Source: Pseudomonas helleri (GTDB lineage: Bacteria > Pseudomonadota > Gammaproteobacteria > Pseudomonadales > Pseudomonadaceae). From it: 64,000 nt of DNA. Shown here in pieces: positions 44,582-51,190 of the stretch. The translations under genes were made by a program, and so were the position numbers. Location of the stretch: assembly GCF_001043025.1 (NCBI RefSeq), contig NZ_JYLD01000010.1:1-64000 (forward strand). Reading direction: 5' to 3'. The notes beneath the pieces are model-generated. The model searched no databases. It saw only the letters and a list, made by a program, of their open reading frames with translations, and was not told the origin of the DNA. Within the stretch, counting starts at the first letter, position 1, and every line of letters begins with the position of its first letter.

Positions 44582-45427
44582 TCAGCGTGGCAGCTTCAGG
44601 TTGTTCCAGATCGCCAGGCTCGGCTCAGACTGGTTCAAGGTGTAGAAGTGCAGGCCCGGTGCGCCGCCATCGAGCAAACGCTCGCACATTTCGCTGATCA
44701 CTTGCTCGCCAAACTTCTGAATGCTGGTCGCGTCATCGCCGTAGGCTTCCAGTTGCTTGCGAATCCAACGCGGGATTTCTGCACCGCAAGCGTCCGAGAA
44801 ACGCGCCAACTTGCTGTAGTTGGTGATCGGCATGATGCCCGGCACGATCGGGATCATGACGCCGGCCGCACGTACGCGCTCAACAAAACGGAAGTAGCTG
44901 TCGGCGTTAAAGAAGTACTGGGTGATCGCACTGTCGGCGCCAGCGTTGGCCTTGCGCACGAAGTTGCTGATATCGTCTTCGAAATTGCGTGCCTGAGGGT
45001 GCATCTCAGGGTATGCCGCCACTTCAATATGGAAGTGATCGCCGGTTTCTTCGCGAATGAAGCTCACCAGGTCATTGGCATAGCGCAACTCACCGCTGGC
45101 CATCCCCATACCCGAAGGCAGGTCGCCACGCAGCGCGACAATACGCTTGATACCTGCACCCTTGTACTGGGTCAGCAGGCCACGCAAGTCGTCCTTGCTG
45201 TCACCGACACACGACAAGTGCGGGGCGGCAGGGACCTTGGCTTCGCTCTCCAGTTGCAGCACGGTGTTGATCGTGCGGTCACGGGTCGAGCCACCGGCAC
45301 CGTAGGTGCAGGAGAAAAAATCCGGGTTGTAGGTCGCCAGCTGGCGAGCCGTGTTCATCAGTTTTTCATGTCCAGCATCGGTCTTGGTCGGGAAGAACTC
45401 GAAGCTGTAACGACGGTCTTGGGACAT
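44582..45427 (-). CDS. metF: 5,10-methylenetetrahydrofolate reductase
   Basis: A 281-residue FAD enzyme that makes 5-methyltetrahydrofolate for methionine synthesis. Family segments are YSFEFFPTKTDAGHEKLM, CTYGAGGSTRDRT, IVALRGDLPSGMG, FLTQ-like ITQYFFNADSYFRFVERVRA and PIVPGIMPITNYSKLARFS. The ATG at 45427 is chosen because agga lies seven bases before it. It follows ahcY by about 70 bp and should be under the same SAH riboswitch. Confidence 0.96.
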   Translation of the reverse strand: MSQDRRYSFEFFPTKTDAGHEKLMNTARQLATYNPDFFSCTYGAGGSTRDRTINTVLQLESEAKVPAAPHLSCVGDSKDDLRGLLTQYKGAGIKRIVALRGDLPSGMGMASGELRYANDLVSFIREETGDHFHIEVAAYPEMHPQARNFEDDISNFVRKANAGADSAITQYFFNADSYFRFVERVRAAGVMIPIVPGIMPITNYSKLARFSDACGAEIPRWIRKQLEAYGDDATSIQKFGEQVISEMCERLLDGGAPGLHFYTLNQSEPSLAIWNNLKLPR

Positions 45428-45460
45428 GGTCAAATCCTTGGCAATACAAAAGCCGAATAC

Positions 45461-45488
45461 AAGCCCGCCCCCATCAGGGGGCGGGCTT
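45461..45488 (-). terminator. GC-rich hairpin between ahcY and metF
   Basis: Perfect 12-bp stem aagcccgccccc/gggggcgggctt with loop atca, 10 bp after the ahcY stop codon. No T run follows directly on the minus strand, so it is more likely a partial terminator or a stability element that makes metF less abundant than ahcY. Confidence 0.6.
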
Positions 45489-45498
45489 GGCGATCCAA

Positions 45499-46908
45499 TC
45501 AGTAACGGTACGCTTCAGGTTTGAACGGACCTTCAACCGTCACGCCGATGTAGTCAGCTTGTTGCTGGGTCAGTTGAGTGACCACGCCACCGAAGCCGCG
45601 AACCATTTCCAGGGCCACTTCTTCGTCCAGTTTCTTCGGCAGTACTTCTACGGTCAGACGCTCAGCTTGCAGTTCGGCAGGCAGGTCAGCGTATTTTTGG
45701 GCGAACAGGAAGATCTGCGCCAGTACCTGGTTGGCAAACGAACCGTCCATGATGCGGCTTGGGTGACCTGTGGCGTTGCCCAGGTTTACCAGACGGCCTT
45801 CGGCCAGCAGGATCAGGTAGTCGTCGTTCTGTGGGTCGAACTCGCCAGCGCCAGTGCGGTGTACCTTGTGCACTTGTGGCTTCACTTCTTCCCATGCCCA
45901 GTTTTTGCGCATGAAAGCGGTGTCGATTTCGTTGTCGAAGTGGCCGATGTTGCACACCACAGCGCGTTTTTTCAGCGCAGCCAGCATGTTCTTGTCGCAC
46001 ACGTTGACGTTACCGGTGGTGGTCACGATCAGGTCGATCTTGCCCAGCAGTGCAGCATCGATGCTGGCTGCGGTGCCGTCGTTCTGGCCGTTGATGAACG
46101 GCGAAACCACTTCAAAGCCGTCCATGCACGCTTGCATGGCGCAGATCGGGTCAACTTCGGAGACTTTAACGATCATGCCTTCCTGACGCAGGGACTGGGC
46201 CGAGCCCTTGCCCACGTCACCGTAGCCGATGACCAGCGCTTGCTTGCCGGACAGCAGGTGGTCAGTACCACGCTTGATCGCATCGTTCAGGCTGTGACGG
46301 CAGCCGTACTTGTTGTCGTTTTTGCTTTTGGTCACCGAGTCGTTCACGTTAATCGCCGGGATCATCAGCTCGCCTTTGGCCAGCATGTCCAGCAGACGGT
46401 GTACGCCGGTGGTGGTTTCTTCAGTCACGCCGTGGATCTTTTTCAGCATGGCCGGGTATTTCTTGTGCAGCAGCTCGGTCAGGTCGCCGCCGTCGTCGAG
46501 GATCATGTTGGCGTCCCAAGGCTGGCCATCTTTCAAGATGGTTTGCTCCAGGCACCACTCGTACTCTTCTTCGGTCTCGCCTTTCCAGGCAAATACCGGG
46601 ATACCGGCAGCAGCGATAGCGGCAGCGGCCTGGTCTTGAGTCGAGAAGATGTTGCACGACGACCAACGCACTTCGGCACCCAGGGCAACCAGGGTTTCGA
46701 TCAGCACGGCAGTCTGGATGGTCATGTGGATGCAGCCCAGAATCTTCGCGCCCTTGAGCGGTTGTTCTGCGGCATACCGACGACGCAGACCCATCAGGGC
46801 CGGCATTTCGGATTCAGCGATGAAGGTTTCGCGACGGCCCCATTGGGCAAGGGACATATCAGCGACTTTATAGTCGGTAAAACCTGCAGGGGTGTTTACA
46901 GCGCTCAT
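45499..46908 (-). CDS. ahcY: Adenosylhomocysteinase (S-adenosylhomocysteine hydrolase)
   Basis: A 469-residue NAD-dependent enzyme that splits S-adenosylhomocysteine into adenosine and homocysteine, removing the product inhibitor of methyltransferases. Signatures are GCIHMTIQTAVLIETL, SCNIFSTQDQAAAA, the NAD site ALVIGYGDVGKGSAQSLR and the C-terminal GPFKPEAYRY. It has the extra internal segment of bacterial SahH enzymes. The gene is preceded by an SAH riboswitch and followed by metF. Confidence 0.98.
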   Translation of the reverse strand: MSAVNTPAGFTDYKVADMSLAQWGRRETFIAESEMPALMGLRRRYAAEQPLKGAKILGCIHMTIQTAVLIETLVALGAEVRWSSCNIFSTQDQAAAAIAAAGIPVFAWKGETEEEYEWCLEQTILKDGQPWDANMILDDGGDLTELLHKKYPAMLKKIHGVTEETTTGVHRLLDMLAKGELMIPAINVNDSVTKSKNDNKYGCRHSLNDAIKRGTDHLLSGKQALVIGYGDVGKGSAQSLRQEGMIVKVSEVDPICAMQACMDGFEVVSPFINGQNDGTAASIDAALLGKIDLIVTTTGNVNVCDKNMLAALKKRAVVCNIGHFDNEIDTAFMRKNWAWEEVKPQVHKVHRTGAGEFDPQNDDYLILLAEGRLVNLGNATGHPSRIMDGSFANQVLAQIFLFAQKYADLPAELQAERLTVEVLPKKLDEEVALEMVRGFGGVVTQLTQQQADYIGVTVEGPFKPEAYRY

Positions 46909-46937
46909 TAAGAGCCTCCATTCGTTTAATCGCGAAT

Positions 46938-47034
46938 GGGCGCCGTTGTGCGTTTAGTGCTTGCCCAGGGAACCCTGAACAAACAACGCCCCATCCGAGC
47001 CTGACAGGTTAAACCTGCTGCAGCGCCCCTCGGA
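46938..47034 (-). promoter_or_regulatory. S-adenosylhomocysteine (SAH) riboswitch upstream of ahcY
   Basis: Read on the minus strand, the leader has tccgaggggcgctgcagcag, a short hairpin caggtttaacctg, tcaggctcgga pairing with the first segment, a variable arm, and a closing gcacaacggcgccc that pairs with ggggcgttgt. This order and the sequences cgaggggcgctgc, aggctcgg and caacggcgc match the SAH riboswitch consensus. Its 3' end is 29 bp before the ahcY ATG. Such riboswitches switch expression on when SAH is high. Confidence 0.92.
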
Positions 47035-47235
47035 CAGGTGGCGGGAAAACGGTACCGGGTGAACATGACCGTTTTTGAAGCGAGGGAGATTATAGCCATC
47101 CGCGCCTGGGTTCCCAAGGGTTTATCCAAGGCTTTTTTATTTGCTTAATCGAGACCATAGTCCAAGGTTAATAGAGCTGAGCGCCGAGGTCTGACATCAT
47201 GGCCGGCATCTAAGGCAAGACGGTCAGGAGCGAAC

Positions 47236-47637
47236 ATGAATTTTCACACCCGCAAATGGGTTAAACCCGAAGACCTCAACCCCAACGGCACCCTGTTCGG
47301 TGGCAGCCTGCTGCGCTGGATCGACGAAGAAGCGGCGATCTACGCCATTGTTCAGTTGGGCAACCAGCGCGTCGTGACCAAGTACATCTCCGAAATCAAC
47401 TTTGTCAGCGCCTCGCGCCAGGGCGACATCATCGAGCTGGGCATCACCGCCACCGAGTTTGGTCGCACCTCGATCACCCTGACCTGTGAAGTGCGCAACA
47501 AGATCACCCGCAAAAGCATCCTGACGGTCGACAAAATGGTCTTCGTCAACCTCGGTGAAGACGGCCTGCCAGCACCGCACGGCCGCACCGAGATCAAGTA
47601 CGTCAAAGACCAGTTCCAGGATGAAAATCAGGCCTGA
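47236..47637 (+). CDS. Acyl-CoA thioesterase, hotdog fold (YciA-like)
   Basis: A 133-residue single-domain hotdog protein. The pattern KPEDLNPNGTLFGGSLLRWIDEEAA holds the conserved Asn and Asp/Glu of the YciA/BFIT-type acyl-CoA hydrolases, followed by ISEINFVSASRQGDIIELG. It should hydrolyse acyl-CoA in the cytoplasm; chain preference is unknown. The start follows caggagcga about ten bases upstream. Confidence 0.88.
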   Translation: MNFHTRKWVKPEDLNPNGTLFGGSLLRWIDEEAAIYAIVQLGNQRVVTKYISEINFVSASRQGDIIELGITATEFGRTSITLTCEVRNKITRKSILTVDKMVFVNLGEDGLPAPHGRTEIKYVKDQFQDENQA

Positions 47638-47751
47638 TTACCTTTGACCTTGTCCCCGCTGCTGCGGGCTGCGGCAGCGATTACAGGTTTTGAGTGAACA
47701 GCCACCGATGGCGCGTGTCGTACGCTTATACACGCCACCGGTCATGCGCTC

Positions 47752-48600
47752 ATGAACACTGAAAACAGCGGTAAAACGCCCAATCTGTCGCCTGATGAAA
47801 AGCACGACATCAGCAAAAACCAGCCCCCGCGTGCCGCTGTCCTGCACGAAATCATTCGCCTGCAAGGTGATCAGGAGCTGGAGCGCAGCATTGCCGCCCT
47901 GTTCTGGTCAGCCCTGGCGGCGGGCCTGACCATGGGCTTGTCGTTGATGGCCATGGGCTTGCTCAACTCTCGACTGCCCGACGCCGAAGGGTTCAAGGTC
48001 ATCGCCAGCTTTGGTTACTGCGCGGGTTTTTTGGCGGTCATTCTCGCTCGCCAGCAATTGTTCACTGAAAACACCCTGACGGCGGTATTGCCGATCATGA
48101 GCAAACCCACCCTGAATAACTTCGGGCGGTTGTTCCGGCTCTGGTCCGTGGTGCTGATCGGCAACCTGATGGGTACTTTTCTGGTGGCCTACGTGATGCT
48201 GCATTTGCCGATTTTCGATACCCCGACCGACGAGGCCTTTCTGGAAATCGGGCGCAAGGTCATGGAAAACGACGTCAGCCAAATGTTCGCCAAAGGCATT
48301 GTCTCGGGCTGGATGATTGCAACCATGGTCTGGATGATCCCGTCCATGGAGAGCGCCAAGATGTGGATCATCATCCTCATCACCTACCTGATGGCGCTCG
48401 GTGACTTTACCCACATCGTGGTCGGCACCGCTGAGGTGTCCTATCTGGTCTTTGCGGGTGAATTACCGTGGAAAGACTTCTGGCTGATCTTTGCCGGCCC
48501 GACACTGGCTGGCAACATCATCGGCGGCAGTTTTATCTTCGCCCTGATCAGCCACGCGCAAATCCGCAGCGACACCAAAAAGCCGCTGAAAAAAGCGTAA
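47752..48600 (+). CDS. Formate/nitrite transporter family protein (YfdC-like)
   Basis: A 282-residue inner-membrane protein of the FNT family with about six hydrophobic segments. After a hydrophilic N-terminus of about 45 residues come SALAAGLTMGLSLMAMGLL, LARQQLFTENTLTAVLPIM, the FNT-type ARQQLFTENT loop, IGNLMGTFLVAYVML and GLGD-like YLMALGDFTHIVVGTAEV. This resembles YfdC rather than FocA or NirC, and its substrate is not established. No formate or nitrite metabolism genes are adjacent. Confidence 0.87.
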   Translation: MNTENSGKTPNLSPDEKHDISKNQPPRAAVLHEIIRLQGDQELERSIAALFWSALAAGLTMGLSLMAMGLLNSRLPDAEGFKVIASFGYCAGFLAVILARQQLFTENTLTAVLPIMSKPTLNNFGRLFRLWSVVLIGNLMGTFLVAYVMLHLPIFDTPTDEAFLEIGRKVMENDVSQMFAKGIVSGWMIATMVWMIPSMESAKMWIIILITYLMALGDFTHIVVGTAEVSYLVFAGELPWKDFWLIFAGPTLAGNIIGGSFIFALISHAQIRSDTKKPLKKA

Positions 48601-48669
48601 TACGGCCTTTTGAACTTGGCTATTGAGCGGGTATACGGCCGCTGCGCGCCCGATCGCAGCAACGCAAAT

Positions 48670-48740
48670 CTGTAGGAGCGAGCTTGTCTCGCGATCTTTT
48701 GATCTTTTTAAAAGTTCGCAAGACAAGCGAGCGCCTACAG
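48670..48740. repeat. REP-like inverted repeat, family A, with a family D fragment beside it
   Basis: Arms ctgtaggagcgagcttgtct and agacaagcgagcgcctacag (two changes in the right arm). Just before it, 48637-48661 holds ggccgctgcgcgcccgatcg, also found inside the family D repeat near 62966. Confidence 0.88.
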
Positions 48741-48744
48741 TCGT

Positions 48745-49362
48745 CTAGATCACGTAATGCGCGATGGCCACAAAGTGCAGCAGGCTGCCGCAGATGACAA
48801 ACAGGTGCCAAATGCCGTGGGCATGCCGCAGGCGGTGATCGAGGGCAAAAAAGATAATCCCCACGGTGTACATCACCCCGCCCGTGGCCAGCCAGATAAA
48901 ACCCGCGGTCCCTAGCGCAGCCAGCAAAGGCTTGACCGCCACCAGCACAATCCAGCCCATCACCGCATAAATCACGATCGACAAAATGCGCGCTTCAGAA
49001 CGCGGCTTGATCTCTTGCAGCATGCCGATCACCGCCATGCCCCAGACAATCCCGAACAGCGACCAGCCCCACGGCCCGTGCAGCGTCACCAGGCAAAACG
49101 GCGTGTAACTGCCGGCAATCAACAAGTAAATCGACAGGTGATCAAACTTCTGCATGATCACCTTCGAACGCCCACGCACGCTGTGGTAAACCGTCGACAC
49201 GCTGTACAGCAGCACCAGCGTCACGCCATAAATGGCCGCGCTGACAATTTTTTGCGGACTCCCGTCCAGACACGCCACCACCAACAACCAGATACTGCCT
49301 GCCGCAGCCGCCACAGCCCCCACAAGATGGGTCCAGGCGTTGAGCTTTTCCCCGTGATACAT
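48745..49362 (-). CDS. Hemolysin III family (TrhA/YqfA-like) membrane protein
   Basis: A 205-residue protein with seven hydrophobic segments of the PAQR/TrhA type. The N-terminus has GEKLNAWTHLVGAVAAAAG, the first loop VYHSVRGRSKVIMQKFDHLS, and the C-terminus HAHGIWHLFVICGSLLHFVAI, which carry the conserved Ser/His/Asp residues of the family. Bacterial members are linked to membrane energetics, not necessarily haemolysis. The ATG at 49362 has gagga upstream at good spacing; starts at 49371 or 49401 are possible but less well placed. Confidence 0.88.
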   Translation of the reverse strand: MYHGEKLNAWTHLVGAVAAAAGSIWLLVVACLDGSPQKIVSAAIYGVTLVLLYSVSTVYHSVRGRSKVIMQKFDHLSIYLLIAGSYTPFCLVTLHGPWGWSLFGIVWGMAVIGMLQEIKPRSEARILSIVIYAVMGWIVLVAVKPLLAALGTAGFIWLATGGVMYTVGIIFFALDHRLRHAHGIWHLFVICGSLLHFVAIAHYVI

Positions 49363-49536
49363 GTGCAACATCCTCAATAGCCGATAGTGCGACTGTGCCA
49401 CTTGTTACAACATAAGGGCCAAGGTCGTGACCTTAAAGGGCAAGGGGTGATCCTCAGGCGCCACACCTGAACGGGCGCCACTTAACTGGCCCGCAGGCCA
49501 GGCTTTTGAGCGATTGAACGATCACCGTCAATAAGT

Positions 49537-49971
49537 CTAACTACCAAAAGTCTGACTCTTTAACCCCTTGACCCGTTCAAGCAGGTGTTGGGTGCTGCTG
49601 ATCAAACCTTGCAGCAATGCCTCATCTTCATCCATGTAGCCTTCGTATTCAGCGAGATTGCGCCTTTCATGGCACAAGGCAAAAAGCCGGACCTGCACTT
49701 TGTCTGTGCCTGCGGTGTGAATGAGGCTTTGAAAGACTAAATAACGTCGGTCTGACCGATAGCCACAGAGGCGCAAAGCGGTGAGCGCAATGCCATGGGC
49801 TGCGTTGTACGCAAGGTCAAAGCGGCTGGAAAACGACAGTTGTGCATTGCTTGCATCTTTCAGGCGATCAATTGCAGAACGCATCAGCCCTTCGCACTCT
49901 TTGCCGTCGGGTGGTTCAGCTTTCAGCCCTCCACTGCGTACGAGATTTTCCAGACTGTCATTTTTCTCCAT
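49537..49971 (-). CDS. HEPN-like protein, partner of the HTH-nucleotidyltransferase (putative toxin)
   Basis: A 144-residue helical protein. The segment ALCHERRNLAEYEGYMDEDE contains the RRN-x3-Y type motif of HEPN proteins encoded next to MNT nucleotidyltransferases; RLFALCH just before it also fits the looser R-x5-H form. The N-terminal half has the HEPN-like FDLAYNAAHGIALTALRLCG. Its start overlaps the nucleotidyltransferase gene by 14 bp, so the two are coupled. By analogy with HepT/MntA pairs it may be an RNase toxin neutralised by its partner. Function is inferred only. Confidence 0.72.
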   Translation of the reverse strand: MEKNDSLENLVRSGGLKAEPPDGKECEGLMRSAIDRLKDASNAQLSFSSRFDLAYNAAHGIALTALRLCGYRSDRRYLVFQSLIHTAGTDKVQVRLFALCHERRNLAEYEGYMDEDEALLQGLISSTQHLLERVKGLKSQTFGS

Positions 49972-50557
49972 CCTTGGGCTCCAGTGGATCTCGACCTATC
50001 AGCGTGATTTTTTCCTGCTGCCCTACCCGCTGTACAAAACTGTTCCCCGCAGCCATTTTGGCGGCCCAGTCTTGCGCGCTGTAAAGCGTAGGATTGATGG
50101 TGCGACCGAGCGCTCCTTCAAGCGGCATCAGGCACTCCATAACGTCACTGTAGTGCAGGTCTTCACCAATGAGCATGAGGTCAATATCGCTGGCCGCATG
50201 GGCCTGGTCCTTGGCAATCGAGCCATACACAAACGCCCATTGCAGTCGCTCGAAAAAGGGCTCAAGGGCTGCACGCAGCGGATCAGAGAGCCCGGCAGTC
50301 TTGCGCAGAATGCTTAGCAACTCATTGAAGATGGGGCACAAGGCATTTGCCTGATAGTGAGCCTGGTTTCCTCGTCGGGTGAGCGTGAGGATTCCTGACT
50401 GCTCAAGACGTGTTAGTTCACGCATCAAGCTGCCTTTTCCTACCTGCGCCCAACGCGCTATTTCATTCACATAAAAACTCTGGTCAGGCTTGCCAAACAG
50501 CAAGCCCAATACTTTCTGTTGCGTATTAGTAAACAGCGCATCGCTTAGAGACAACAT
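49958..50557 (-). CDS. Winged-helix + MNT nucleotidyltransferase fusion (putative antitoxin/regulator)
   Basis: A 199-residue two-domain protein. Residues about 5-75 form an ArsR/MarR-like winged helix (SFYVNEIARWAQVGKGSLMR, then LERLEQSG-like region with RRGNQAHYQAN). Residues about 95-190 are a minimal nucleotidyltransferase with the GSIAKDQAHAASDIDLMLIG motif (GS-x10-DxD). The DNA-binding domain fused to the MNT domain suggests that this protein itself represses the operon, through the tandem palindromes just upstream. It is cotranscribed with the HEPN-like gene. The ATG at 50557 has only a weak ribosome binding site. Confidence 0.82.
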   Translation of the reverse strand: MLSLSDALFTNTQQKVLGLLFGKPDQSFYVNEIARWAQVGKGSLMRELTRLEQSGILTLTRRGNQAHYQANALCPIFNELLSILRKTAGLSDPLRAALEPFFERLQWAFVYGSIAKDQAHAASDIDLMLIGEDLHYSDVMECLMPLEGALGRTINPTLYSAQDWAAKMAAGNSFVQRVGQQEKITLIGRDPLEPKDGEK

Positions 50558-50571
50558 GGTTACAACCCACA

Positions 50572-50618
50572 ATAAGTCCCAAAAAGGGAACGATAGGTCC
50601 CTTTTTGGGACTTATCAA
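50572..50618 (-). promoter_or_regulatory. Promoter with two interdigitated palindromic operators for the HTH-MNT/HEPN pair
   Basis: On the minus strand, -35 ttgata (50613-50618) and -10 tatcgt (50590-50595) are 17 bp apart. The spacer holds the perfect palindrome gtccc-N5-gggac (50597-50611), and a second near-perfect copy (50576-50590) lies just downstream of the -10. The two centres are 21 bp apart, two helical turns. Together they form an 18-bp inverted repeat with an 8-bp loop. Confidence 0.8.
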
Positions 50619-50652
50619 GTCGCCACTTATGGTTTAAAGACTGCACAGCCCT

Positions 50653-50722
50653 CTGTAGGAGCGAGCTTGTCTCGCGAGCTTTTCAACGATCAAAAGATCG
50701 CGAGGCAAGCTCGCTCCTACAG
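50653..50722. repeat. REP-like inverted repeat, family A, overlapping the chpC stop codon
   Basis: Arms ctgtaggagcgagcttgtct and gaggcaagctcgctcctacag. The outer bases of the right arm (50717-50719) are the TAG stop codon of chpC on the minus strand. Confidence 0.92.
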
Positions 50723-51190
50723 AGGGTCCGGTGTTTCTGGCTCACTACCCGACAGCACCAGCCTCTCCAACCCCAGTAAATCCGGGATTTTTGCCACGCT
50801 CTCGCCCACTTGCACCGCCGCCCGTTCGAACGGGCTGAGGGGCACGTCGACGAAGCTCAGTTGGCTGTCGAGCCGGTAGGAGCGCGGGATGCCTTGCACC
50901 ACCAGGCCGATGAATTTGAGGCGCGGGTCGCCGCTCAGGGTGTTGAGGATGACGATGCGCGCGCGCTCGCCGATGACCAAGGGGCCGCCGCAGGCCGCTT
51001 CGAAGCTGATCAAGGGCAGTTCGCGGTCGCGCCAGTTAATTTGCCGGACGTGCCAGGACGGCGAGTCGATGCTCGGCTCGCCACGCTGCCAGTCGATCAG
51101 TTCGGCAATCGCCACGTTGGGCAAGAGCAGGTAGCGGTCGGCCAGCGGCAAGAGCAAGCAGGTCAGGCTGCCAACGCGGTGATCAAGCAT
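50717..51190 (-). CDS. chpC: CheW-like coupling protein ChpC
   Basis: A 157-residue CheW-domain protein (LTCLLLPLADRYLLLPNVAI, PSWHVRQINWRDRELPLISF, RIVILNTLSGDPRLKFIGLV). In P. aeruginosa, ChpC links additional receptors to the ChpA kinase for twitching motility. Its ATG at 51190 lies inside the end of chpA (8-bp overlap), so translation is coupled. It ends within a family A repeat that supplies its TAG stop. chpB, which lies between chpA and chpC in P. aeruginosa, is missing. Confidence 0.9.
   Translation of the reverse strand: MLDHRVGSLTCLLLPLADRYLLLPNVAIAELIDWQRGEPSIDSPSWHVRQINWRDRELPLISFEAACGGPLVIGERARIVILNTLSGDPRLKFIGLVVQGIPRSYRLDSQLSFVDVPLSPFERAAVQVGESVAKIPDLLGLERLVLSGSEPETPDPL

Noticed and set aside
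45487..46911. 474-codon plus-strand open frame
   Set aside because: Antisense to ahcY.
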